The translations under genes were made by a program, and so were the position numbers. The notes below the pieces were generated by a model. It searched no databases, had not been told where the DNA came from, and worked only from the letters and a program-made list of their open reading frames with translations. From Fistulifera solaris (lineage: Eukaryota > Bacillariophyta > Bacillariophyceae > Naviculales > Stauroneidaceae): 64,000 bases of DNA. The stretch lies in NCBI GenBank assembly GCA_030295235.1, contig AP026162.1, positions 1,364,001 to 1,428,000 of the forward strand, read 5' to 3'. The number at the start of each line of letters is the position of its first letter. Positions within the stretch are counted from its first letter, which is position 1. Positions 9,934 through 20,700 of this stretch are shown here, piece by piece.

Positions 9934-12900
9934 TTATTGATATTTGTCGTGATAAGCACCGTTGCGATCAGGTGTATCTTGCGAATCCATACTGCCGGAG
10001 CGGTAGAATAGAATAGATGGACGCCTTTGTGGGCCTCGTCGTGCTCCTTTTGTCAAGTTACTTAGCATTTTTTGGCGTCGTGCTTCAGTCGTATCGGGCT
10101 GGACTTCAGCGAACAGTGGCTCCGGCGGCCAGTCAAAGAATCGTTGATACATCAGAGGCTTGTAGGGTACAACGACTCCATGGATCTCTCGAGAGTCTAT
10201 ATCGGTAGCCACACTTTGCTCTATGTCGTGTCCACCTTTACGGTGTTTTGAAGTAAAAACAGGTTGATCGCCCCGAAGCTTAGGATCGACGGCTTGGGTG
10301 TCCTCGTGAAAATGTTTTCGAGCTGGTGGCAAATGCCCACGCTCTCTCAGAATTCGCACTGCCCAGTTTTGCGGTCCTAGAAAGATGTTAGAAAGCGATC
10401 GTGAGGCGGAAAGGAATGGCCTTGACATGTGAGCGTCCAAAACAATCTTACCAACTAGCCAGAAACCAAATATGAACAAGAAGAGTCGCCAAGGGAATAT
10501 GAATAAGACCACAGATAGGCATAAGCTGAATAGCGACAAAAGGAACGTGAACATTGGATCCTGCCAAGTAGCAATATTGAAAGCGGCCCGAAATAAGCAA
10601 AGAAAGGAGTAGAGTGATCCAATTATAGGCTCCACATATAGTCCCAAGCGAGCAATAAAAGGATTCGAGTGAGAATATTGAGCGACATTCAGCAGCTTGT
10701 CCAACTTCTTCTTTGCATCTTTCCTCTTTCTCTCTGGCTTTTTGGAATCACCAAAATAAAGCGTATCACGGCGAGGAATGAAGTATGGTTGGTCGTCAAA
10801 ACAATGCCACGTCAACTCGTGCACTTTGTCCTTGATGTCAAGAAGATCATCGGTAAGCTTTTTGCCTGTACTTGGTCCTTCAACATCGATATTCTGCTCA
10901 GGCCAAGACTGAAGCGGATCGTAATCTTCGGAAAATACCTCATCAGGAGTAACTGCACTCATGCTGGAAGGCATTGAATGAGTCTCAAAACCATCATTAA
11001 TATGATCCATTTCACCGGGTCCGGTACTGTGAGTTGGTTGCATCGACGACAAAGTGAATTCTGATTCATCCGCACTATAGGCACGTCGGTAACGTCCAGG
11101 CCGAGGATTGGCGCGCTGCATCATCGTATCATCACTATGTCCTCGTCTAATACGAGGTGCAGCCCTATATCTCAAAGGATAGGATCGCTGTTGGATGGGA
11201 GCAATAACACGGTTGCTTACCATCGCCGAAGAGGTGGTAAGTCCATGAGTCAAACCTTTCTGAATTGGGTTTACCACATGGTTGAGGCCAGTCATTTCAG
11301 TCAGCTCTGTCGCGGCAGTTTGAAGTTTGACTCCAGTTTTCGTAGCAGCTGATTGAAGTTGTGCTGCAGCCTTTCGACCTGTTCTCTTGACTGTCTTGGC
11401 GGCCTTTCTACCAGCTCCAACGACGGCTCTACCAGCTGTAAAGTTGTTCTCTTCTTCGTCGTACTCCTTCATTCCTGAAATATCTTTTCTCATGAGGTCA
11501 GGGATATTCACGTCAATCGGCAAATTTGGCAAGTTATGCATATCGATTGGAAAACGAGCGCCAATGCTACCGCGTCTTTCAACACCTAAATGCTCGTCAA
11601 TATTCTCAACTAGAGCCGCATCTTCACCAGTATGGCTTTGGCAAGTAGATTTTTCGCGCTCGCCTTTGTGGTCTACCAAGCATTCCCTCGCTCCAAATTT
11701 CGGATAGTCATAATCATTTGAATACGGAAATTCAAAGTGGTAAGTCCGGTTTTCTTCCTCATCGACACTGGGGTCTTTGAATAGACCAAGCATTTTAAAA
11801 AGAGCTATGCCGTGATGAGAATGAGTCTTGAACGTCGGTCCCAAATCAATCATCGATTGGTCGGCGTTTCGCTTCGAAGTGAAAGCGCGAACACGACCGA
11901 GCGACAAAGGCTCAATCACATGCTTGCCTGTTTCACTGCCGAAACAGAAAGCCATGAACATTTCTTCCCATGACGGAGGAATAAATCCAGTTGTAAGAGG
12001 TATTTCAATTCCATAGATGACATAGGTTCTCATCAAAAACAGCACGAAGTAAAGTACCATGTACGCAGGTACCAACGAAAACGAATTCATGTAAATGCAA
12101 TGCATCCAAGATAAAAAGATGAAGCCGGAAATTGAGGGATTGACCCAGTGTCGTATCCCCCAAAAGCCATGACGCAAGGCAAGAAAAATAAATTTCCGAG
12201 TGAAATTAAGCTCTCGGATGCTTGCCCTCATCTGATGGAACGTAAATCGACCCGGAAGATGGGCACCATGAACAGTAATAGCGATGTTTCGGAAAGCCTT
12301 TTCATCTGAACAATTAACTGTAACGCTGACATCCGGTTTCGTGTGCTGAGGAAGTGGAATCTTCAAACTCTTCGGAATGTACGATAAAAGAGCATCTCTT
12401 TCGGACTTCCAATTCAACGTGAAACGGAGTCGGATCGCTCCACGTTTTCGACGTGAGTAAACATGCGTAGACAACCGCAGTGGAAGAGTCACGTCGTATG
12501 TACTCGAGGGCCGCAGTCTCGCCAGATCAATCGCAACACGACCAGCAAAGTCATCTTTTTCCCGTCTATTGTCATCATCAAAAACACCGACATAAAGCCG
12601 AGCATAGCCGTGAAATATCGGAAAATCACAAGCTCGCCTACACTTTCGAAGCCAAATTGGGTTGATTCTGTTTGGGATGACATCCGTCGCAAACGCATAC
12701 GAGCCGCACACAAGGTAAACCACGGCATCGGTGTCCGACGTGCGATCAAGTTTGGGCAAGCCAAAGCACTGCAGAACTTCTACTCTGAGCGATCCTATCT
12801 CCTTGAGAGTGCATGACGGGATACGCAAATCGTGAAACTTTTCCGACGGAAGCACCATCTCCTCATGCAGCTCTTTTCGTGTCATCCATCGGTGTGGGTA

Positions 12901-13908
12901 CGCGTAACTTGGCAGAACTCGATATTCCTTGTCACGAACATAGCGCGAATTTGAGCCGCGAATGAGCCTTTCCACATCCTTGGTCGTATATTGATTGATC
13001 GGATCGTCCAGCGCTTCACTAATGTCTAAATCCCTCGTATCTGCTGCAAAAACATGACTGCTCTCTCGTCTTCGCCGTACTTGGTTTTGATCTTTTGAAT
13101 GCCAGGGCGCTGTTAATGTTCCAAAAAATGTTTTCTTCCTAATCGATTCTGATGAAAGACGCTCGACCTTTGAGAGAGCCTTCAGCCATAGCGCTTTTTC
13201 GTGACTGCCTTTGCTACAGCGGAATTGTATTCGAAACGGTTTATTCTTTGCCAAAGCTTTGGCAACTTCCTTGCGAAGTTCGTCAACCGGATCATGACGA
13301 TCATGCGCAATCCCTGATTTTACCGATTCAGTTTCTGTCATTGACGAAGTCTGATTGTATTCACTGTATAAGTCGTTCAGTTGCTCTAAAGTATCCTCGG
13401 TCGAAGGAACTTCCACCTCGAAAAGACAAGGATCATTCGCTACATCTTTTGCTATCCACTGAATATCACAAGGAATATATAGCTCAAGACTTTCCATCCG
13501 TCGTATAACGGCTGCATAAGAGAGGCTTCGTTGCAAACGGCTGTAGACATTGCGAAGAACAGTCCTGGCAGGTCCGTTGTCGGGTACCTCGTTTTCAGTG
13601 TCCGGAACATCGGTAAAGATCTTTATCGAACCCCCATTTGTAAACGATAATGACACGTAGCGTCTCTTCACGCGACCGGAGTTCCCCCTACGGCAGTATA
13701 AGCACCCGTCTAGTGATACAGGATTTGACTGGTTTCCTAGCTCGGGTCGAAAGGAGACCTTTCGTTCGCTTGCCGTTGCTGCCTCCGTCCTTTGCAGCAG
13801 CGGTCGACCACCCCATCGACAGCTTGAATTTGAACTCGCATAATATAATTGTAACGAGTTTCTTAGGTTATTGCCTCTCAAAGCAACTGCATACTTGAAA
13901 TCTTTCAA
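9934..13908 (-). CDS. Large C2-domain multi-pass membrane protein (MCTP-like organisation)
   Basis: A single exon encodes 1324 residues. The first ~260 residues include a probable PH-like region ending in RIQFRCSKGSHEKALWLKAL. A C2 domain follows at ~365-500 (GSLRVEVLQCFGLPKLD, VYLVCGSYAFATDVI, LYVGVFDDDNRREKDDFAG), with Asp residues suited to Ca2+ binding. A first pair of membrane helices lies near 590-650 (FIFLSWMHCIY, VLYFVLFLMRTYVIYG). After ~400 residues of basic, disordered linker, a second hydrophobic pair occurs near 1120-1180 (LYSFLCLFRAAFNIA, LFIFPWRLFLFIFGFWLVGKI). C2 plus C-terminal hairpin helices is the plan of MCTP and related ER-plasma membrane tethers. The gene at 17787-21387 shares the plan and sequence (WMTHDE / WMTRKE before C2), so the two are paralogues. 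Confidence 0.8.
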   Translation of the reverse strand: MKDFKYAVALRGNNLRNSLQLYYASSNSSCRWGGRPLLQRTEAATASERKVSFRPELGNQSNPVSLDGCLYCRRGNSGRVKRRYVSLSFTNGGSIKIFTDVPDTENEVPDNGPARTVLRNVYSRLQRSLSYAAVIRRMESLELYIPCDIQWIAKDVANDPCLFEVEVPSTEDTLEQLNDLYSEYNQTSSMTETESVKSGIAHDRHDPVDELRKEVAKALAKNKPFRIQFRCSKGSHEKALWLKALSKVERLSSESIRKKTFFGTLTAPWHSKDQNQVRRRRESSHVFAADTRDLDISEALDDPINQYTTKDVERLIRGSNSRYVRDKEYRVLPSYAYPHRWMTRKELHEEMVLPSEKFHDLRIPSCTLKEIGSLRVEVLQCFGLPKLDRTSDTDAVVYLVCGSYAFATDVIPNRINPIWLRKCRRACDFPIFHGYARLYVGVFDDDNRREKDDFAGRVAIDLARLRPSSTYDVTLPLRLSTHVYSRRKRGAIRLRFTLNWKSERDALLSYIPKSLKIPLPQHTKPDVSVTVNCSDEKAFRNIAITVHGAHLPGRFTFHQMRASIRELNFTRKFIFLALRHGFWGIRHWVNPSISGFIFLSWMHCIYMNSFSLVPAYMVLYFVLFLMRTYVIYGIEIPLTTGFIPPSWEEMFMAFCFGSETGKHVIEPLSLGRVRAFTSKRNADQSMIDLGPTFKTHSHHGIALFKMLGLFKDPSVDEEENRTYHFEFPYSNDYDYPKFGARECLVDHKGEREKSTCQSHTGEDAALVENIDEHLGVERRGSIGARFPIDMHNLPNLPIDVNIPDLMRKDISGMKEYDEEENNFTAGRAVVGAGRKAAKTVKRTGRKAAAQLQSAATKTGVKLQTAATELTEMTGLNHVVNPIQKGLTHGLTTSSAMVSNRVIAPIQQRSYPLRYRAAPRIRRGHSDDTMMQRANPRPGRYRRAYSADESEFTLSSMQPTHSTGPGEMDHINDGFETHSMPSSMSAVTPDEVFSEDYDPLQSWPEQNIDVEGPSTGKKLTDDLLDIKDKVHELTWHCFDDQPYFIPRRDTLYFGDSKKPERKRKDAKKKLDKLLNVAQYSHSNPFIARLGLYVEPIIGSLYSFLCLFRAAFNIATWQDPMFTFLLSLFSLCLSVVLFIFPWRLFLFIFGFWLVGKIVLDAHMSRPFLSASRSLSNIFLGPQNWAVRILRERGHLPPARKHFHEDTQAVDPKLRGDQPVFTSKHRKGGHDIEQSVATDIDSREIHGVVVPYKPLMYQRFFDWPPEPLFAEVQPDTTEARRQKMLSNLTKGARRGPQRRPSILFYRSGSMDSQDTPDRNGAYHDKYQ

Positions 13909-14427
13909 TGAGCTATCTGAAACAATCGGTCACAGAAGTCACAATAAATCCGCAATAAACGCAACGGTTTTACGAGAGAAAAATTGTGAGACGCGGGAAC
14001 GCGCCTCGGCTTAAGTATGCATTGACAACTTTGTCTTACAGTGACTAATTTCACTGTTTAATTAACACTCAGAATCTCCCTCCACGAGGACTATACATTT
14101 TACAGTTGCTTGATCGTCAGTCCTGGATAGGATCAGTCCCGCTCATGGATCGAAACTCGATACAGTACGAAACCTACAAAACTAAATAAAATTTTGCACT
14201 CCTTCCTAGCTTTGGAGCTACTACGATTAGCATTTGTTGAGCTCGAATTAACACAAAAACGTGGAGAACAACTAATGCTTCATTACTCCGAAATATCTTA
14301 TTTATTTTGCCTTGACTTGTTGTAGCGGGCAACAAAGTAGCTTGCATTCAAAGTAGCGCTTTCAAACTATATGAAAGAAGCAATCGTCGACAAAAATTTC
14401 ATTAGTCGCTCTCTATTTTTATTCTAA
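13909..14427. other. Intergenic region, nothing recognised
   Basis: A 519-nt AT-rich gap upstream of the C2 gene and downstream of the ERGIC/Erv46 gene. It presumably holds the former's promoter. I see no repeat, RNA gene or further open frame of substance. Confidence 0.4.
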
Positions 14428-15432
14428 TCAATCTTTTTTCGCCACGGCTTGCGCAGAATGGACGAGGCAGCCAGTCAAGAGACCAACTGTCACAAAGACG
14501 CCACCAACGATACTTATCAAAGACGACAGAAACACCAGAAAACTGTCTCTTCCGTTCGAGTGGTGTACTGCCAACGGTGTGAAGTCGTAGTTCAAAACAA
14601 GGCCAGGCAAGAAGGCGACGCCTTTGGTAACCAGCGTGGCGGGTTGAATGGTGTGTTCTGACACTGACACCTGGTACGCAAGTGTTTCCGTGAAAAGTTT
14701 CTTGTATATTGTGGGGATCAGTTTGACTTGAATCAGCTCAACAGCGATTCCTCCATAAGCATTTTTTATCCAATGTCCGCGTTTTTCGAGGGGCTTTTCC
14801 GTTGCTAACGGAAAGGCGTCGCCGAACTGTATATTATGAATAAAGTGCGAAACATTGAAATGACTCAGCTCGGCCGCCATGGTGCTTTCATCAGCTAATC
14901 CTAGCATTGCGATTTTCCGACTAGACTCAATCCATGCAGGGCGGGATATGCCCATCGTTAGCACACCGGAAACGACTTGTGGGCTCAAATGACCGACAAC
15001 AGTGCATCCTTTGCCTCTTTTGAATGCGTTATTGGATGCGGCTGCGTCGGAATTCGTGGGCGCATACATTTCGATGGAGTGTTTGCCGTGAATCTTTTCC
15101 AGTTCTCCGGTAAGAAGAGACGCTCCGTCGAGTGATATGTCGAGTTGATTGCAGGATAGATGAGGGAAAGTCACGTGCAAGAACAGAGGAATGCGCCCTT
15201 TCGTATTCCGACCGGGTCGCGCATCTTCTGTCAAAAGCGAGATCGGTGTGGATTGCGATCTTGCCAAGTGCAGCGAATGCTGCGTAGTGCCGGTTGTATA
15301 AGACACTAACTGTGCCACAAAAAGCAACCCCGCACATGTAGCCGCAATGGCGGTGATTGCGCCTCCCACCGCACTCTTTTCCTGCAGATCAGGTCTTGTT
15401 TTCGAGAATGCATCAAGTCGACGAAACCCCAT
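14428..15432 (-). CDS. ERGIC/Erv41-Erv46 family cargo receptor
   Basis: These proteins cycle between ER and Golgi in COPII/COPI vesicles and retrieve cargo. The 334-residue product has the family's full plan: a cytosolic start DAFSKTRPDLQEKSAVGGAI, a first membrane helix (AAT CAGLLFVAQLVSY region, ~28-45), the ERGIC_N motif with a paired-Cys-type stretch (RIPLFLHVTFPHLSCNQLDISLDG), a large lumenal domain with SHFIHNIQFGDAFP, a second membrane helix near 300-325 (FLSSLISIVGGVFVTVGLL) and a lysine-bearing tail AVAKKD. It is slightly shorter than animal ERGIC3 (~380). It is single-exon and lies between the two C2 paralogues on the same strand. The choice between Erv41 and Erv46 type is uncertain; the C-terminal pattern favours Erv46/ERGIC3. 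Confidence 0.88.
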   Translation of the reverse strand: MGFRRLDAFSKTRPDLQEKSAVGGAITAIAATCAGLLFVAQLVSYTTGTTQHSLHLARSQSTPISLLTEDARPGRNTKGRIPLFLHVTFPHLSCNQLDISLDGASLLTGELEKIHGKHSIEMYAPTNSDAAASNNAFKRGKGCTVVGHLSPQVVSGVLTMGISRPAWIESSRKIAMLGLADESTMAAELSHFNVSHFIHNIQFGDAFPLATEKPLEKRGHWIKNAYGGIAVELIQVKLIPTIYKKLFTETLAYQVSVSEHTIQPATLVTKGVAFLPGLVLNYDFTPLAVHHSNGRDSFLVFLSSLISIVGGVFVTVGLLTGCLVHSAQAVAKKD

Positions 15433-16465
15433 TGTTTTTTTTTTTCAAAATTTGTTTTGTTACTTTCAAACAAATACCACCATGTTGCCTATGTTGTTTT
15501 TTTACTGCGTTGCGGGTAAATGCAATATCCGGGTACTCCTACATCGATAAATTTCCTACTACGGCAACGTGGAAACCACGCAGACATTCGAAGTGTTGCA
15601 TCAATCATCATTTCGACGTTTGAAATTCAAATTGGCGCCGATGATTCATGTTATTGCATGGATAGGAAATGTATACGGAAAGTTGCGACGAAACTTGTGG
15701 CAAACAGAACCGAAAACTGATGAGGTCGAAGGAACGCCATATCCGGGTACCCCCCTCTGTCGGTAAGTTTCCCTACGAGGCCTGCTTGGTGTCTACGTAG
15801 ACATTGTTCATTGCATTGCATCTTTCATTTTTTCTTGCGTTTTGAGTTCGAATTGATGACGATTACTGTACAAAATCATCATGGAGTTGTACAGTGCAGC
15901 TTCCACTGGATGTTTGCTTATCGTGATGACAAATAATGTTTAGCTCATCTTGATTCGTGACTCCTCCTCACATGCAATCATGAAAAAGGTCGCCTACTCT
16001 TGGAACTAGAGCAAAATGATAGGGCAATATTTCGGAAGGATCTACGAAAAAATTATCGATTAGTGCATGACAAGTACTGCTGAAGGTCAATGCATATTGT
16101 GAAAGACAATAAAAGATAATCGAGCCAGCAGAATCGATGAAATTCAAACAGATGTCTTGCCTTGAAAAATAATGACCCATGACTGAAAGGCAGTCGTGGT
16201 AAAATATAAAATTAACACCTTTAGCCCCAAAAAGACTACTCCGTATATGTTTAGCCACAATCCAAGACACGTTTTTTACAGGATCTCGCTTTGCGAGCTA
16301 GTTCAAAAAAGTATATTTGAAACACGAGAAAGGACAATATGATTATGATGCATGGAAAACGTAAGATTAGGCCGCGTCGTTCAAAACACTGTTTACATAG
16401 CATCGACCGTGCCGATTCAAAAACTGTAGCTCGTTCCGCATCAGCACATTGTTCACAAAAGCAAA
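15433..16465. other. Intergenic kilobase with degraded direct repeat and one hairpin element
   Basis: No gene is supported. Two diverged copies of a sequence starting ATATCCGGGTAC lie at ~15522 and ~15739, both followed by a TAAATTTCC/TAAGTTTCC block. One copy of the dispersed GACTG...CAGTC hairpin element is at 16176-16225. The open frames crossing 15968-16607 have no protein character. Confidence 0.5.
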
Positions 16466-17417
16466 TTACAGCTCTTCCGTCTGCAATTGGGATTTGGAGT
16501 CTGATGAAAAGTATGTAACGAACGGGAAAACTTTCTTCAAAAAGACCACTGTTTGCGAAAAATCGAAAAGATCTGATTTCCCCAAAGCCTTGGCATACTG
16601 TTTGCAATCAGGTTCCCCAAGAAGAAAGGTTTCTCCCATACTAAATGGGGCGTAGTGCGTGCACATTTGGTCGTCGACACTGCAAGTAGTAATGACCACC
16701 GCAGGGGTACCTTCACCGGATTGTTCTACACGTTGACGCAGCGCCGGAATAATTCTCCAGGTTAACATCAAAGCGGAAATAAATCCATCGGTGAAAGGAA
16801 ACTGAATAACAGCAGCTTTGGTTCTTGGAAGAACCTCTGTTTCATATTTGATCTTTGGCCACAATTCCGCCGCGCTCAACTCAATGAAATCCTCATCCGT
16901 GTATTCATGAATATCAAAATTTTTACTGAGCAACTGCTTGCTTCGATCGTCTTCTTCAACTGCGAGAAGACCAGCGGCGAAACGCTGCTGACGTCCGCCC
17001 ATGACTATGCGGGGGTCGTCGAAGTAAATGGTGTAAACGACGTCGGCATGTTGCTTCTTCTCGACCCCTCCTTCTTTTGCTATGAAACGAGCGAGTCCCT
17101 GGGACGCTGCGTAATCTCTTTGGTGCGCTTAAAGACGAACGAACCACCTGGGAATTCTCCTTCTTCGATTTCGATGCTTGTGAAGCCGCCGGATGTGGTA
17201 AAAGAATACAGAAAACAAACGGCCATCACGAGGCAAATGACAAGGAACTACGAGCTGTGATGAGAACTTTCAATAGACTATCAGATTGTCTTCTCCGAGG
17301 GGCTTACCTGCTTTCGTCTTTGCTGGAAAGAGAAGGAAGGAATATGGTGAGCTGAACTGTTGCCAAGCAGCCGAGTCAACGATCAGTACTTACCGGTGAG
17401 TTTCGCGGCTCATTCAT
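16466..17417 (-). CDS. TEX264-like single-pass membrane protein
   Basis: Three exons: 17417-17394 (MNEPRNSP), a 15-nt microexon 17322-17308 (QRRKQ) and 17247-16466; all introns are phase 0 with GTAAGT/GTAAGC donors. The third exon opens with a membrane helix (FLVICLVMAVCFLYSF). A GyrI-like domain follows: GGSFVFKRTK, DYAASQGLARF, VVYTIYFDDPRIV, RFAAGLLA, AVIQFPFTDGFISALMLTWRIIPAL. The block YFDDPRIV...FAAGLL...FPFT...R.IPAL matches the order seen in animal TEX264, an ER membrane protein that acts as a receptor for ER autophagy. The diatom protein lacks the long disordered tail that carries the LC3-binding motif in mammals. One A is missing at 17119-17121 between VFKRTK and DYAASQ. Homology is inferred from pattern, so function in ER-phagy is only a suggestion. 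Confidence 0.72.
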
Positions 17418-17786
17418 TGTGAGTTCATGATAATTCATAAACATATTGGTATCGGTAGACGCTTTGGTGCACAGCTATTAAAAAGGGACTTGCTTTACCA
17501 CTTTACAATTATGAAGAAGTGATGAGGTTGATCAACAAGTTTGAAATAATAATGAGAAAGAGAAGCATTTGCCTCCGTTTCTGTTTTTCCTTTCTTCCGC
17601 ACCTTTGCAACCGCGAAAACAATAACGCAAAACATCACAAAAATCGGATGAGAAAGAAAATATCGCAACGGTTTAAATGCTTGTTATAGTAATCAGCGCT
17701 ACGACATCATTTAGTTTCATCGAACTAGTGTTAGTAACTAATGACAACTAATACAAGATTGCTCATCTGAAACACACACGTAAATT
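17418..17786. promoter_or_regulatory. Upstream region of the TEX264-like gene
   Basis: A 369-nt AT-rich gap between two genes on the minus strand. It should contain the promoter of the TEX264-like gene and the terminator of the C2 gene. No distinct element is visible. Confidence 0.35.
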
Positions 17787-20700
17787 CTAGCCATAGAAAG
17801 CTTTTAACGTATACTCGGTTGCACTGGCCAGGATGGGCACTCCAAACCATGTAATGACTCCAGCTCCAAGAACGATAGAAACGATTTTGGCATATGCCGC
17901 AGCAGTCGAATCTGGACCATTGATGTAAGGTGCATTGTGATCCGTCTCCCTGTTAAGAAGTGCCGGCTTAGCAGTTGGTTGTCCGACAGGTGCTTCCGTA
18001 AAAAGCTGGACCTCGGACTACAAAGAGAACAAAATGAGACTAGAGACAATCAATGAGCACAAGGTTCGCAAAACGAATACTCACTCTAGGAATCATGTCC
18101 CCTTCTAGATGCTGACCTGGCACACGCGTCTTCTTGTATCCAACTTCTTCCATGGCTAGCTCGGAAAGGGATCGCGGGTCGGGTTTATACGGCGTTGCCG
18201 AGGATTCAGGAAGAGGGTGGTCACGATATCTATCTTCCTTCAGCACTGGTATTCGAATGACGAATTTGCCAAACATGTACTTCTTCATCGCCTTCAGTTT
18301 GTTCGCATTTTCTCGCTTAATTCGGGCCAGTTGAAGAGCTTTAGTGTGCCTCAAAAATCGTTTCGCTTTGTTGATCTTCTGCTGCCTCTTTTCTTCTTCC
18401 TCAGATAAAGGTTCCTTACTAACAACATAGATGTCGACGAGTTTCATCCAGGGACCAAATAGCGCCCAAACAATAATTCTTGATATCCACTTGATCACAA
18501 AGAACCAGGGAACAAAGAAGAATACAATTGAAAGTAAGCAACAGCCTACCGTGACCCAGAACGAAATGTAACATTCTTCCCATAACACGATATATTTTAT
18601 TGTCCTGAAGTATCGAATGACCAAAGCTAGATTTCGCTGCACAGGATACAAAATCGGCTTGAATGGATCAATGGAAACGCCATTTGACTTCGTACTAATG
18701 TCAGCAACATCCTCACCAATCTCCTCCATCTCGCGCTCGTATTCCTCTCTTTCTTTCATTGCCTCTTCGTATTGCTTGGCCACCTTTTCTTCCGCTGTCT
18801 TGATACGATTTGTCCAGGCCTCGAGAAAAGCCTGAGTTTCCTCACTATTCTGGAACGGCTCAATCGAATGAGGAGGGAAAGACGTTCGTCCTGTAACGAG
18901 AATTTCAACTAGTTCTACGAAGGACTTGCATTGCATCCAGACATCAGGAAGACTACGTCGATAGACATTGGTTGCTATCATGAACCAAGCCAAACATCCA
19001 AAGATGAAACTCGGCAATAGTTGTGGGTGCTCGACCAGCATTGTAGCCATCACGAAGGCAGTCATTGAATGAATTGGAACGTTTACGGTGGTGGTTCCAA
19101 ACGTCAACGGGAGAGACCCACGCCATAGCATGAGATTCGTGACTGCATCGTTAAGATAGAACATAGCTTGTTTCTGACTTGATAGCAACTCTTCAACATA
19201 CCTATAACAACACGTGAGGATGTATCGTGTATCGTTCAAGAACAAGTAAAGCAAAGAGTACTCACGAGTTGATCACTTTAATATTGTATCTCTCCGTGTC
19301 GAACTTTCCGACGCAAGTATACCGGAGAACACGGAAGTCTCGTCGGGCTTTTGTATTGACGAAAAGGTGCGGCGGTGGCTCCAAATTTGAAAGCAAAACT
19401 TTTCTCTCGTCGAAAATCTCCAATCGTAAACGAATCGTTATGCTACCTTTAGGCTTTCGACTCGACATTTTCGCACTGGAATACAAGTTGTACTTCAAAT
19501 CGTAAACTGTGTCCCTTCGCAGATTCGAAACGTCGACGGACACTCGTCCGATGGGATCGTGGTCATCCGCTGGGTTCATCCCCGCATCATTATCAAAGAC
19601 GCCGATAAAAAGTTGACTGCTACTGTGAAACACGTGGAAGACAAATGCGCGCTGACTCCAGGGCATCCATCTGGGGTTCAAGCAATCAGCAATGACATCC
19701 GTCTGGCATACTGCATCTTCGAACACCAGAGAAACGAATGCGTCGGTGAAATTACCAGCCAATCCTCCAACATCCATTTGAGGCAAATCATCACAGCCAA
19801 TAACCTCAACAAAAAGACGACCCAGTGTGCCGCTACCAGCATCAATCCAGTTGTGTGAGGGCCTTTGACTTTCGAGAAGAATTTCATCATGAGTCATCCA
19901 CGTAGTCTCGTCTGGACGAAGTGGATCTGGCCCTGGTCGGATTTTATACTGTCGCCAAACATAGTGAGCATCTTCTTGAAAGCCGAAACAATGTAAGGAT
20001 AGTGAGGGCGACTTACCTGTTTCTTTCCGGCGTTCTTTCCTGAGGCAACAACACGAGTCCTTTTCGATAGAATGGCTTTGAGACTACCAGCCCCAGTCTT
20101 CCCTTCCAAAACGGCTTTATGAAGAAAATCCAAATGCTTAGATTTCGGCACACGACTTTCTTCCATGAATTGGATGTCACTTGGACTAGCTCTGCGACAA
20201 CGGATCGCCATGTACCCGGATACGTCTCGGCTTCTGTAGCCAGGGGACTGAAGCTTAAACTCCATGCGTTCGCCGTTTGCTTCGTACAGTGTTTTCGCAG
20301 GTACAGTGACAACGCCCAACTTTTCATTTCCACCAAGCTTATCGAAGTCTTTGAGAATAAAGACTAGTCCATCGCTAGTAAACAACTCTTGCGAGCTGAC
20401 AGTGAAAAGGAATAGAGAATCGGTCTTGATCGTCCAAATCGGATCGAGACTGCAAAGGGTTCAAAAGACAGTTAGTTAGAACAATGTGTATTTTACATCG
20501 ATTAAAGATGAAGAACTCACGTTTTGGAGATATGCTTCGTTCTGTGAACCTCGGCACCATTGAAAGTAACTTGGACATAGGGGTCTGACGATACGAGGTC
20601 ACCCACAGGAATATCCCACGCCGAAACAATTTCGAGCAGCAACGTAATTTTGTCTTTCATATTGATCGTAGCTCCACCGAGTGCGGCTTGCATCCGAGCT

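Noticed and set aside
15968-16607. Two minus-strand frames of 100 and 118 residues downstream of the TEX264-like gene
   Set aside because: They run through an AT-rich gap and across the true stop of the neighbour; no domain, and the hairpin repeat lies inside one of them.
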